Below are positions 1-6,178 of a stretch of DNA of 24,891 nt, piece after piece. How positions within the stretch are numbered: the first letter of the stretch is position 1; every line of letters starts with the position of its first letter. A program made the translations under genes and the position numbers. Source of the DNA: Nitrospirota bacterium (GTDB taxonomy: Bacteria > Nitrospirota > Nitrospiria > Nitrospirales > NS-4); NCBI GenBank assembly GCA_005877565.1, contig VBOK01000078.1, positions 1 through 24,891 of the forward strand, written 5' to 3'. The notes below the pieces were generated by a model. That model had not been told where the DNA came from and did no database searches. It worked only from the letters and a program-made list of their open reading frames with translations.

Positions 1-335
1 AAGGTGAGCAGCTCCTTTTCGTCGGCCAGGGTGAGCGTGTGGCCGCAGCATTCCATTCGTTGCAGCCCCTGGCCGCCGTCCACGACCATCAGACGCAGGC
101 CGCACGCATTGGGGTGGCTCTTCTTCTCGTCAATGATGTAACCGACGCCCTTAGGGCTGAGCTTGCGGCCGAACTTGTTGAGACGGGCGGGCACGACGTC
201 CGCTTCCGTCAGTTCGTGGCCGCAGCAGACGATCTTCTGGAAGCCCTCTCCCCCGTGCATCACTTTGACGACGAGCCCGCAACTGTCCGGGTAGCGTTTG
301 AACTCGTCGATGATATCGCCCTTCTTCAATCCCAT
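1..335 (-). CDS. Partial hypothetical protein with duplicated CCGH motif
   Basis: An open frame on the minus strand starts at an ATG at 335-333 and continues past the left edge, so the C-terminus is missing (111 codons visible). An in-frame TGA two codons upstream of the ATG makes this the only ATG start. The visible protein begins MGLKKGDIIDEFKRYPDSCG and contains two copies of a Cys-Cys-Gly-His-x-Leu-Thr element, CCGHELTEADVV and CCGHTLTLADEK, about 60 residues apart. Each copy sits about 20 residues after a short D/N-x-CGL stretch. This looks like an internal duplication of a Cys/His unit that could bind a metal. I do not recognise the family; the CCGH element loosely recalls small iron-sulfur or desulfoferrodoxin-like knuckles, but that is only a resemblance. 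Codon use matches the neighbouring genes. Confidence 0.7.
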   Translation of the reverse strand, partial: MGLKKGDIIDEFKRYPDSCGLVVKVMHGGEGFQKIVCCGHELTEADVVPARLNKFGRKLSPKGVGYIIDEKKSHPNACGLRLMVVDGGQGLQRMECCGHTLTLADEKELLT

Positions 336-417
336 GGACGCTCAGTCTACCCTGCAGAAATACACGCCGCAAGACCATCCGTTTAGCTTTTTTGTATCGC
401 ACGGTGTCTCATGTAGC

Positions 418-750
418 ATGAGACTGCCTGCGGACACGATCATTGCAGAAGAAAAACTCGCTCGTTACCTGCTTTTCCCGCAAGCGCGCGGCGATAAATC
501 AGCCTTTCTGGCGCGGGCGGGTTATGCGATGGGAACCATCGACCGATTGCTGGAGGACTTGCGTACGCAGGTACTGCCGCTGGAAGCCGTATTGCTCGCA
601 TCGAACAAATTTGGCCGGTACTACGAGATTCGTGGAACGCTTACCGGCCCTAATACCAAGACGCTCGCCGTTCGCACTATCTGGATGACCGAGCACTTGT
701 CGGGCATCACGAAGTTCGTTACACTTATCCCAGACAAGCGGAGGATATGA
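418..750 (+). CDS. DUF6883-type small protein
   Basis: This 110-residue protein starts MRLPADTIIAEEKLARYLLF and contains GRYYEIRGTL and a C-terminal VRTIWMTEHLSGITKFVTLI stretch. These are the features I recall for the DUF6883 family, whose members end in a conserved V-R-T-x-W segment followed by a V-T-x-x-P strand. The frame is open further upstream to an ATG at 298, but that extension would overlap the opposing gene and is not part of the family, so I chose the ATG at 418. No strong ribosome binding site precedes it. The stop codon overlaps the start of the next gene by one base, indicating translational coupling. The function is unknown. The small size and paired arrangement resemble toxin-antitoxin pairs, but nothing in the sequence proves that. 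Confidence 0.72.
   Translation: MRLPADTIIAEEKLARYLLFPQARGDKSAFLARAGYAMGTIDRLLEDLRTQVLPLEAVLLASNKFGRYYEIRGTLTGPNTKTLAVRTIWMTEHLSGITKFVTLIPDKRRI
740..744 (+). promoter_or_regulatory. Ribosome binding site GGAGG
   Basis: GGAGG lies inside the last codons of the DUF6883-type gene, 5 bases before the ATG at 750. It decides between the two adjacent ATG codons at 747 and 750. Confidence 0.6.
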
Positions 751-983
751 TGAAGTTTGAACTTTACACCGATGTGGCGCTGACGTGTGATCTCCCGGAG
801 CATCGTCTCCGTCGCGGCGATATCGTCAAGGTGGTAGACCACCACGCTGCCCCTGATGGTACAGAGGGATACTCCATCGAGGTCTTCAATGCAATTGGCG
901 ATACCATTGCCGTCACCACCGTCCCAGCGTCTGCTCTCGAAGCCCTACGCGAAGACGAAGTCCTCAACGTCCGAACTCTGTAA
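750..983 (+). CDS. DUF4926-type small protein
   Basis: This 77-residue acidic protein starts MKFELYTDVALTCDLPEHRL and includes RRGDIVKVVDHH, EGYSIEVFNAIG and VPASALEALREDEV. The pattern matches my recollection of the DUF4926 family, small beta-rich proteins often encoded beside DUF6883 proteins. Two ATGs lie side by side at 747 and 750. A GGAGG at 740-744 is only 2 bases from the first but 5 from the second, so the second is the better start. It begins inside the TGA of the preceding gene (TGATG), so the two are almost certainly co-translated. The role is unknown; an antitoxin- or immunity-like partner for the upstream protein is a guess from layout only. Confidence 0.75.
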   Translation: MKFELYTDVALTCDLPEHRLRRGDIVKVVDHHAAPDGTEGYSIEVFNAIGDTIAVTTVPASALEALREDEVLNVRTL

Positions 984-1000
984 CGGAAAGCGGAAAAAGG

Positions 1001-1048
1001 GACAGATCTATTTTTCCGATGGATCTCGTCACGGGAAATAAATCTGTC
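1001..1048. repeat. REP-like short palindrome
   Basis: The left arm begins GACAGATCTATTTTTCC and the right arm reads GGGAAATAAATCTGTC, which is its near-perfect reverse complement around a loop of about 15 bases. The GGGACAGATTTATTT type of sequence is one I recall as a dispersed palindrome in many bacterial genomes, often linked with REP-associated transposases. None is encoded here. It lies in the 106-base gap between convergent genes, where it could also act as a bidirectional hairpin terminator. Confidence 0.6.
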
Positions 1049-1089
1049 GTCTTTATCTCTTTCCTTTATCTCCAATATCTCCGTTCGGT

Positions 1090-1329
1090 TCAGGAGGTCT
1101 TCAGCAAAGCAATCAGTTGATACGCGCGTGACATTTCCTTTTGATGCTCCTCCGCACTAACTCCAAGGAATCCGCCAACCTTGGGCTCGTGTTCAAGAAG
1201 ATCGACCAATTCACTAACCAACTGATCTTTGGTTTCGATGTCATCGGGTAGGTTCAGCAGGAAATCACGGAAAGCGAGCCGCCCGGCGATCACCTCTTCA
1301 GCCTGTAATGCGATCCGCGCTCGAGACAT
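1090..1329 (-). CDS. Small hypothetical protein
   Basis: This 79-residue, mostly helical and acidic protein starts MSRARIALQAEEVIAGRLAF. It includes DFLLNLPDDIETKDQLVSEL and a C-terminal helix ending in LLKTS. It has no signal peptide, membrane segment or recognisable motif. No clear ribosome binding site precedes the ATG at 1329, so the start is uncertain. Its frame is the only plausible coding frame in this stretch, and the amino-acid composition (amphipathic helices, few rare residues) looks like real protein. It points away from nagZ and is separated from it by about 63 bases holding no other feature I can see. Confidence 0.55.
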   Translation of the reverse strand: MSRARIALQAEEVIAGRLAFRDFLLNLPDDIETKDQLVSELVDLLEHEPKVGGFLGVSAEEHQKEMSRAYQLIALLKTS

Positions 1330-1392
1330 GGTAGTTGTTGCAATCCCTGGCTATTAAGTAAGCTGCAGACACAGGGGAGAGGGGAAAAGGTC

Positions 1393-2484
1393 TCAGACGC
1401 TGGCCTGTTCGGCGGCCTCCCGGATGGCGTGGGCGACCTCGCGGTGCGCTTTGGTGCCGACGAGCTCGGCGGCGTGCTTGGGGTCTGCCGGCGTGTACGG
1501 CAGCAGGTAGCGCTCCTTGGCCTCGAGCACCCGTAGCAGGGCGTGCTCGAACCGCAACGCCGGCACGTCGCCGTCTTTCGCGGCGCGGTAGACGGCCTCC
1601 ATGGCGGCCGCCTGGCGATCGGCGTCTTTGCAGATCAGCAGGATGTCCGCGCCGGCATTCAGCGCGCGGATGGCCGCCGCTTCAATGCTGTGATCGTCGA
1701 GGATCGCGCGCATCTCCAGGTCGTCCGTCAGCACCAGCCCCTTGAACTGGAGCTGGGTGCGGAGCAGGTCGGTCAGGATGGCCTGGGACAGTGTGGCGGG
1801 GTGCTCCGGGTCCAAGGCAGGATAGCGGACGTGCGCCGTCATGACGGCCGCGAGCCCGTTGTGGAAGCAGTGCACGAAGGGCCGCAGCTCGATCTCGTGC
1901 AGCCGGTCGAGCCCGTGGGACACAGTCGGCAGCTCCTTGTGCGAGTCCGCCGCCGTGTCGCCGTGGCCGGGGAAGTGCTTGCCGCAGGCCAGCACGCCGT
2001 TGTCCTGCAGCCCGGCGATCACGGCGAGGCCAAGCGTTTCCACCAATTCCGGATCGCTCCCGAAGGCCCGGTCGCCGATGACGGGATTTTGCGGATTGGT
2101 GTTCACATCCAGGACCGGGGTCAGGTTCATGTTCACGCCGATCGCGCGCAGCTCCCTGGCAGTCGCCTCGGCGAAGCTGTACGCCAGGGAAACGGTCCCG
2201 GCACGGCCCAGGGTGCCCTGTCCCGGAAACACCGTGAAGCCCTTGGGCAGCCGCGCCACCCGGCCGCCTTCCTGATCGATGGCCACCAGCATAGGCATCT
2301 TGGGGGCCAGCTTCTGCAGGGCGTTGGTGAGGCGCGCGGCCTGCTCAGGATCGGTCAGGTTGCGGCTGAAGAGGATGACCCCCCCGGGGTGATAGGTCTT
2401 GATGAGGGCGCGCAGATCCTCCGTGAGCTCGGGCCCCTGAACACCGAGCATGAAGAGCTGACCGACCTTCTCTCGCAGATTCAC
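1393..2484 (-). CDS. nagZ: Beta-N-acetylhexosaminidase NagZ (GH3)
   Basis: NagZ removes N-acetylglucosamine from muropeptides and anhydro-muropeptides during cell-wall recycling in the cytoplasm. The 363-residue product has the family signatures in order. AIDQEGGRVARL is near residue 68, and the KHFPGHGDTAAD block with Asp180 and His182 (the D-x-H general acid-base dyad of GH3 NagZ) is at 169-182. VLTDDLEM follows, whose first Asp (about 254) is the expected nucleophile. Length is close to the usual 340-370. An open frame reaches a GTG at 2529, but that would add 15 non-conserved residues overlapping pepA. The GTG at 2484, 13 bases after the pepA stop, begins at the conserved NLREKVGQLFMLG and is preferred. 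It is the last gene of the leftward HAD-queE-pepA-nagZ group. Confidence 0.93.
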   Translation of the reverse strand: MNLREKVGQLFMLGVQGPELTEDLRALIKTYHPGGVILFSRNLTDPEQAARLTNALQKLAPKMPMLVAIDQEGGRVARLPKGFTVFPGQGTLGRAGTVSLAYSFAEATARELRAIGVNMNLTPVLDVNTNPQNPVIGDRAFGSDPELVETLGLAVIAGLQDNGVLACGKHFPGHGDTAADSHKELPTVSHGLDRLHEIELRPFVHCFHNGLAAVMTAHVRYPALDPEHPATLSQAILTDLLRTQLQFKGLVLTDDLEMRAILDDHSIEAAAIRALNAGADILLICKDADRQAAAMEAVYRAAKDGDVPALRFEHALLRVLEAKERYLLPYTPADPKHAAELVGTKAHREVAHAIREAAEQASV

Positions 2485-2497
2485 GGCATCACCGTCA

Positions 2498-4057
2498 TCA
2501 GCGGCCGCGCGTCGCGGCGGGCCGCACACCGTTGGCCCGGTTGTAGAGGAACTGGATCAGCAGGCGGGCCCCCACGCCCGTCGCGCCCTTCGGGATGTAC
2601 GCGCGCTCGCGCTCGCTCCAGTCGGTGCTGGCGATGTCGAGGTGCGCCCAGACCGCGTCGCCCGCGAACTTGCTGAGGAAGGCCGCGGCTGTGATGGTGC
2701 CGCCGGCCCGCCCGCCGGTGTTCTTCAGGTCGGCCACGTCGCTCTTGATCTGCTCGTAGTAATCTTCCCAGAGCGGCAGTTGCCACGCGCGCTCGCCGCA
2801 CTGCTCGCCGGCGTCCTTGAGCTCCCCGATCAACTGCTCGTTGTTCCCCAGCACGCCGATGGCGTGGTTGCCCAAGGCCACGACGCAGGCGCCGGTCAGC
2901 GTCGCGATGTCCACGAGAGCGGCAGGCTTGAAGCGCTGGGCGTACGTCAGGCCGTCCGCGAGGATCAGACGCCCCTCGGCGTCCGTGTTGATGACTTCGA
3001 TGGTCTTGCCGGAGAGACTCCGGAGGACGTCCCCGGGCTTGATCGCGCGCCCACCCGGCATGTTTTCCGTGGCCGGGATCACGGCGACGAGGTTGAGCGG
3101 CAGGCGGAGCCGTGCCGCCGCCCGGACCGCCGCCAGGACGGCGGCGCCACCGGTCATATCGGCTTTCATCTGTTCCATGTTGTCGGCCGGCTTGAGCGAG
3201 ATCCCGCCCGAATCGAACGTGATCGTCTTGCCGACGAGCGCCACCGGCCGCTCGCCACGGGGGCCGCCCCGGTATTCCAGGAGGATGAACTTGGGAGGCT
3301 CGTGGCTCCCCCGGGCGACGCCCAGGATGGCGCCCATCCCGAGGCGCTCCATCTGCGGCCGGTCGAGGATCGTGCAGCGCACGCCTCGTTCCCGCGCCAC
3401 TTTTTTCGCCTCGTTCGCGATGTAGGTCGGCGTGACGACGTTCGCCGGGTGGTTGCAGAGGTCACGCACGTAGGTGGCGGCCTCCCCGACGATCTGTCCC
3501 TGCCGGGCCCCCTGCTGCGCCTGGGCCAGCGCAGGCGGATCGCTCACCAGCACGGTCATGCGCCGGACGTCTTTGGCCTTGTCCTTCTGTTCCGTGTGGT
3601 AGACCGTGAACTGGTAGAGGCCCAGGATCGCGCTTTCGACGAGGGCCTGGGCAACTTCGCGCACGCGGCTGGCGGCGGGCAGCTCGGTCAGGAGTTGGGC
3701 GGGGTCCTGCACGGACACGGCAAACGACTCAGCGCCCACAGTGTGGATCGCCTTGGCGGCCGTGGCCGTGGCCTGGCGGAGCTTCTCCAGCGAGACCTCC
3801 TTGGGCTTGCCGAGCCCTACCAGCACCACCCGCTTGGCGTGCACGCGCTCGCCGGGCGCGATGTGCACGATGGAGACCTGATTGGGCTTACCGGTGAACT
3901 CGCCGCTCTTGAGAAGGGCGACCAGCCGCCCCTTGAGCTGCGTATCGAGTGCGGCGGCCCCTCCGGTCAGGCGTGGGCTCTCCGCGCAGTGCATCACGAC
4001 GACGGCGTCAGCCGCTTCCTCCTCCACATGACCTGTGCGAACCTTGATGTCCATCAT
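2498..4057 (-). CDS. pepA: Cytosolic leucyl aminopeptidase PepA (M17)
   Basis: PepA is a two-metal aminopeptidase that trims N-terminal residues from peptides; some homologues also bind DNA. The 519-residue protein has an N-terminal macro-like domain (about 1-185) and the C-terminal M17 catalytic domain. All expected metal and catalytic residues are visible with the E. coli spacing: Lys277 and Asp282 in GKTITFDSGG, Lys289, Asp300 in KADMTGGA, and Asp359, Glu361 and Arg363 in NTDAEGRLILADGL. GGRAGGTITAAAFL near the C-terminus is also typical. Two ATGs stand in tandem at 4057 and 4054; GGAG lies about 13 bases upstream, so either could be used. The gap to queE upstream is 18 bases and to nagZ 13 bases, consistent with one transcript. 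Confidence 0.96.
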   Translation of the reverse strand: MMDIKVRTGHVEEEAADAVVVMHCAESPRLTGGAAALDTQLKGRLVALLKSGEFTGKPNQVSIVHIAPGERVHAKRVVLVGLGKPKEVSLEKLRQATATAAKAIHTVGAESFAVSVQDPAQLLTELPAASRVREVAQALVESAILGLYQFTVYHTEQKDKAKDVRRMTVLVSDPPALAQAQQGARQGQIVGEAATYVRDLCNHPANVVTPTYIANEAKKVARERGVRCTILDRPQMERLGMGAILGVARGSHEPPKFILLEYRGGPRGERPVALVGKTITFDSGGISLKPADNMEQMKADMTGGAAVLAAVRAAARLRLPLNLVAVIPATENMPGGRAIKPGDVLRSLSGKTIEVINTDAEGRLILADGLTYAQRFKPAALVDIATLTGACVVALGNHAIGVLGNNEQLIGELKDAGEQCGERAWQLPLWEDYYEQIKSDVADLKNTGGRAGGTITAAAFLSKFAGDAVWAHLDIASTDWSERERAYIPKGATGVGARLLIQFLYNRANGVRPAATRGR

Positions 4058-4075
4058 GCTCTTGGCTGGGCTCCT

Positions 4076-4711
4076 TCAGACGCCCCGCATCTCGGGATCC
4101 CAGATAAGCTTGTGCAATTGCAATTGGAGGCGGACGGGCAGCCGGTCGGCCAGTACCCACTCGGCGAGCGTCCGCGGGTCCAGTTCACCGAAGACGGGAC
4201 TGAAAAGGACCGTGTGTTTGTCCGTCAGCGCATGCTCGCGGATCTTCGCGACGGCCCACTCGTAGTCCCCGCGGTCCTTGATCACGAATTTGACCTCGTC
4301 CGTCGGCTTGAGCTTCGGGAGGTTGGCCCAGAGGTTCCGATCTTCCATGCTGCTGCCGGGGCACTTGAGATCCATGATGAGAATGGCCCGCGAGTCTACC
4401 GGCGCAATATCCAGCGCGCCGCTCGTCTCGATCAGCACTGTGTGCCCGCGATTGGCCAGTGCGGTGATGAGCTCATGGACCTCACTTTGCGCCAGCGGCT
4501 CGCCTCCGGTGATCTCGACCAGCCGGCACTCGTGGCGCTCGACTTCGGCGAGAATGCTCTCAAGGCTGCGCTCGGTGCCTCCGTGGAAGGCATAGGCGGT
4601 GTCGCACCACGTGCACCGCAGTGGGCAGCCCGTGAGTCGGACAAAGACGCAGGGCCGCCCCGCATAGGAGGATTCGCCTTGGATGCTGAAGAAGATTTCG
4701 GTGATACGCAT
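4076..4711 (-). CDS. queE: 7-carboxy-7-deazaguanine synthase QueE
   Basis: QueE is a radical SAM enzyme converting 6-carboxy-tetrahydropterin to 7-carboxy-7-deazaguanine on the way to preQ0 and queuosine in tRNA. The start MRITEIFFSIQGESSYAGRP and the LTGCPLRCTWCDT motif are diagnostic. Cys29, Cys33 and Cys36 form the C-x3-C-x2-C [4Fe-4S]/SAM site, and EITGGEPLAQ follows as the SAM-binding GGEP strand. At 211 residues it is of normal length for the short QueE form. A TTG at 4732 would add seven residues and overlap the HAD gene; the ATG at 4711, 11 bases after the HAD stop, matches the family start. No other queuosine genes are in the window. Confidence 0.93.
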   Translation of the reverse strand: MRITEIFFSIQGESSYAGRPCVFVRLTGCPLRCTWCDTAYAFHGGTERSLESILAEVERHECRLVEITGGEPLAQSEVHELITALANRGHTVLIETSGALDIAPVDSRAILIMDLKCPGSSMEDRNLWANLPKLKPTDEVKFVIKDRGDYEWAVAKIREHALTDKHTVLFSPVFGELDPRTLAEWVLADRLPVRLQLQLHKLIWDPEMRGV

Positions 4712-4722
4712 GGAGACAGGGA

Positions 4723-5379
4723 TCAGTTCCAATACAGGATGGGCCAGCCATGCCGTCGCGCGATCCGGACCATGCCGCGGATCGGATTGACGACGCGGGG
4801 ATGCCCGACCGTTTCCAACATCGGCAGGTCGCCGGGACTGTCGCCGTACATGAAGCTGGCGCCTAGGTCGAGCCCCTCCTCGGCGGCGAGCCGCTCGGCT
4901 ACCAGTCGCTTGCCCTCGCGGTAGGGATACGGCTCTACCATGCGGCCGGTAAAAACCGTGTCTGCACGCTCCAGCCGGCCCGCGATAACATGATCCAACT
5001 TTAGATAGGTGGCCAGCGGGGCCACGAGAAAATCAGGGCAGCCCGTCAGCAACACCAACCGGTGCCCCTGCGCGCGGTGCTCCTCGATCGCGCGATGCGC
5101 CTGTTCCGAGATCCGCGGGCAGACCTGTCCCCAGAAAAAGCCCTGGGCCGAAGCCTCGATGGCCTCGATGGGTTTGCCCGCCAGATAGGCCTTGTAGCGT
5201 CGGAGCGGGTCGAAGGTGAACGGCGGGACCTCCCGCAGCAGCACCCCGACGCTGCGCAGGAGGTCCTTGGGTCCCACCAGCCCCCGGCGCCAGAGCAGCC
5301 GGAAATAGGGGTGCTCGATGGCGGAGCCGGGCACGATCGTATTATCAAGGTCGAAAAATGCCGCGATGCGTGGATTCAT
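4723..5379 (-). CDS. HAD-IB family phosphatase (SerB-like)
   Basis: This 218-residue haloacid-dehalogenase hydrolase probably cleaves a small phosphomonoester. Motif I is FFDLDNTIVPG with Asp10 (nucleophile) and Asp12. Motif II is LVLLTG with Thr112, the motif III lysine is in REGKRL (Lys157), and motif IV is MYGDSPGDLPML with Asp180 and Asp184. Residues 15-100 form the helical cap of the IB subclass. The substrate cannot be told from sequence; phosphoserine, or a lipid phosphate as in the wider TIGR01490-like group, are possibilities. It is the first gene of the leftward group. The ATG at 5379 lies only about five bases from the predicted transcription start and has no ribosome binding site, so it may be translated as a leaderless message. 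Confidence 0.88.
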   Translation of the reverse strand: MNPRIAAFFDLDNTIVPGSAIEHPYFRLLWRRGLVGPKDLLRSVGVLLREVPPFTFDPLRRYKAYLAGKPIEAIEASAQGFFWGQVCPRISEQAHRAIEEHRAQGHRLVLLTGCPDFLVAPLATYLKLDHVIAGRLERADTVFTGRMVEPYPYREGKRLVAERLAAEEGLDLGASFMYGDSPGDLPMLETVGHPRVVNPIRGMVRIARRHGWPILYWN

Positions 5380-5390
5380 GATCGAAGTGG

Positions 5391-5419
5391 ATTCTACGAG
5401 CGATGCCGATGGGTGTCAA
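5391..5419 (-). promoter_or_regulatory. Sigma-70 promoter for HAD-queE-pepA-nagZ
   Basis: Read on the minus strand, TTGACA (5419-5414) is followed after 17 bases by TAGAAT (5396-5391). This is close to the sigma-70 consensus with optimal spacing. Transcription should begin near 5384, about five bases before the ATG at 5379. Confidence 0.7.
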
Positions 5420-5430
5420 CCGGGGGTCAA

Positions 5431-5461
5431 TTGACAGTATGGTCCACGGCCACTATATAAT
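5431..5461 (+). promoter_or_regulatory. Sigma-70 promoter for tRNA-Leu
   Basis: TTGACA at 5431-5436 is followed by TATATA at 5454-5459 (17-base spacer), overlapping TATAAT at 5456-5461 (19-base spacer). The tRNA begins 10-12 bases further on, so the transcript would have a very short 5' leader. It lies back to back with the leftward HAD promoter; the two -35 boxes are 11 bases apart. Confidence 0.75.
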
Positions 5462-5471
5462 CGCATTCGGC

Positions 5472-5555
5472 GCCGAAGTGGTGGAATGGCAGACACGCAC
5501 GTTTGAGGGGCGTGTGGGGAAACCCGTGCGGGTTCAAATCCCGCCTTCGGCACCA
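5472..5555 (+). tRNA. tRNA-Leu (anticodon GAG)
   Basis: The sequence folds as a class II tRNA. A perfect 7-base acceptor stem pairs GCCGAAG with CTTCGGC, the anticodon loop is TTGAGGG with anticodon GAG at 5505-5507, and a long variable arm (around 5515-5528) is typical of leucine tRNA. The T arm contains GGTTCAAATCC. The discriminator base is A and the CCA end is encoded (5553-5555). It reads CUC and CUU codons. The gene has its own promoter immediately upstream. Confidence 0.96.
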
Positions 5556-5561
5556 TCTTCG

Positions 5562-5677
5562 AACGTTAATCGTTAACCGTTATTCGTTATACGTTCATGA
5601 AGGGCAGGACTCGACCACTCCTGCCTGTTCGCCTATCATGAATTTTCCCAACGATTAACGTTTAACGAATAACGTTT
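5562..5677. repeat. Nested palindromic repeat after tRNA-Leu
   Basis: Outer arms are built from repeated AACGTTAATCG/CGTTATTCG units at about 5562-5595 and their reverse complement at 5650-5677. Inside them TTCATGA (5594-5600) pairs with TCATGAA (5636-5642). At the centre GGCAGGA (5603-5609) pairs with TCCTGCC (5619-5625) across a 9-base loop. No T-run follows the inner stem, so it is not a textbook terminator, although it may stop or protect tRNA transcripts. The A+T-rich arms differ from the G+C-rich surroundings. It fills the gap between the tRNA and the next gene. Confidence 0.65.
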
Positions 5678-5687
5678 CACGAGACCC

Positions 5688-6080
5688 ATGGGAGAGTGGA
5701 CACTCAAACTCAATGCGGTCGCGGCGGGCGTCGTCGTCACGTTCGGGTTCACGATGGCATGGAACCCGATTCCCGTGTCCTGGGCCGTGCTGGCCGGGCT
5801 CGGCTTCACTGCATTGCTGGTCTGGTTGGGCACGACGCCCAAGCACATCTGGGCGTGGGCGTGCCTGTTTCTGGGGCTGGAGAGTCTGAGTTGGCCCGCG
5901 GTGCAGATGATCAAACTACAGATGAGCGGCGTGGCGGAACCCAGCGAGGATCAGATGATCGACCTGCTTCGCGCGGGAGTCTTCGGCGTCATCTTCGCCA
6001 CATTCTGGCTGACCTTCGCCTACGGCGTCTTTCGCTGGATCAAGCGCGGCGAGCCGCCGGAGGCGCCCCCCAAGTCCTGA
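5688..6080 (+). CDS. Small inner-membrane protein, unknown function
   Basis: This 130-residue protein has about four hydrophobic segments: roughly residues 7-24, 31-48, 52-71 and 93-116. The last two are separated by a polar loop containing EPSEDQMIDLL. The C-terminus is charged and ends in GEPPEAPPKS. It starts MGEWTLKLNAVAAGVVVTFG. There is no strong ribosome binding site, and the ATG lies 10 bases after the right arm of the palindromic repeat. I recognise no family. The gene stands alone between two palindromic repeats and is convergent with priA, so context gives no hint of function. Confidence 0.7.
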   Translation: MGEWTLKLNAVAAGVVVTFGFTMAWNPIPVSWAVLAGLGFTALLVWLGTTPKHIWAWACLFLGLESLSWPAVQMIKLQMSGVAEPSEDQMIDLLRAGVFGVIFATFWLTFAYGVFRWIKRGEPPEAPPKS

Positions 6081-6086
6081 TTCTCA

Positions 6087-6152
6087 TGTCACCCTGAACG
6101 AAGTGAAGGGTCTCAATCGTGGTTGAGATTCTTCGCTGCGCTCAGAATGACA
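6087..6152. repeat. Dispersed-type palindromic repeat
   Basis: TGTCACCCTGAACGAAGTGA at the left and its imperfect reverse complement ending in GCGCTCAGAATGACA at the right form arms of about 30 bases around a tiny loop. TGTCAxxCTGAGCGxAGCGAAG is a palindrome I recall from intergenic regions of several bacterial phyla, so this is probably one copy of a dispersed family. It lies between two convergent genes and could serve as a hairpin terminator for both. Confidence 0.7.
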
Positions 6153-6178
6153 GTCGGTTGCACTCATCACAGCAAGCT

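Noticed and set aside
1543..2676. Plus-strand open frame of 377 codons opposite nagZ
   Set aside because: It mirrors nagZ codons, shows no motif, and crosses the nagZ-pepA junction.
2642..4924. Plus-strand open frame of 760 codons opposite pepA and queE
   Set aside because: It lies antisense to two well-supported genes and has a composition rich in Arg, Asp, Gly, Val and Leu without any motif. It is a shadow of high-G+C codon bias.
5472..5680. Integrated element attached at tRNA-Leu
   Set aside because: No integrase, no second copy of the tRNA 3' end and no foreign gene are present; only a palindromic repeat follows.
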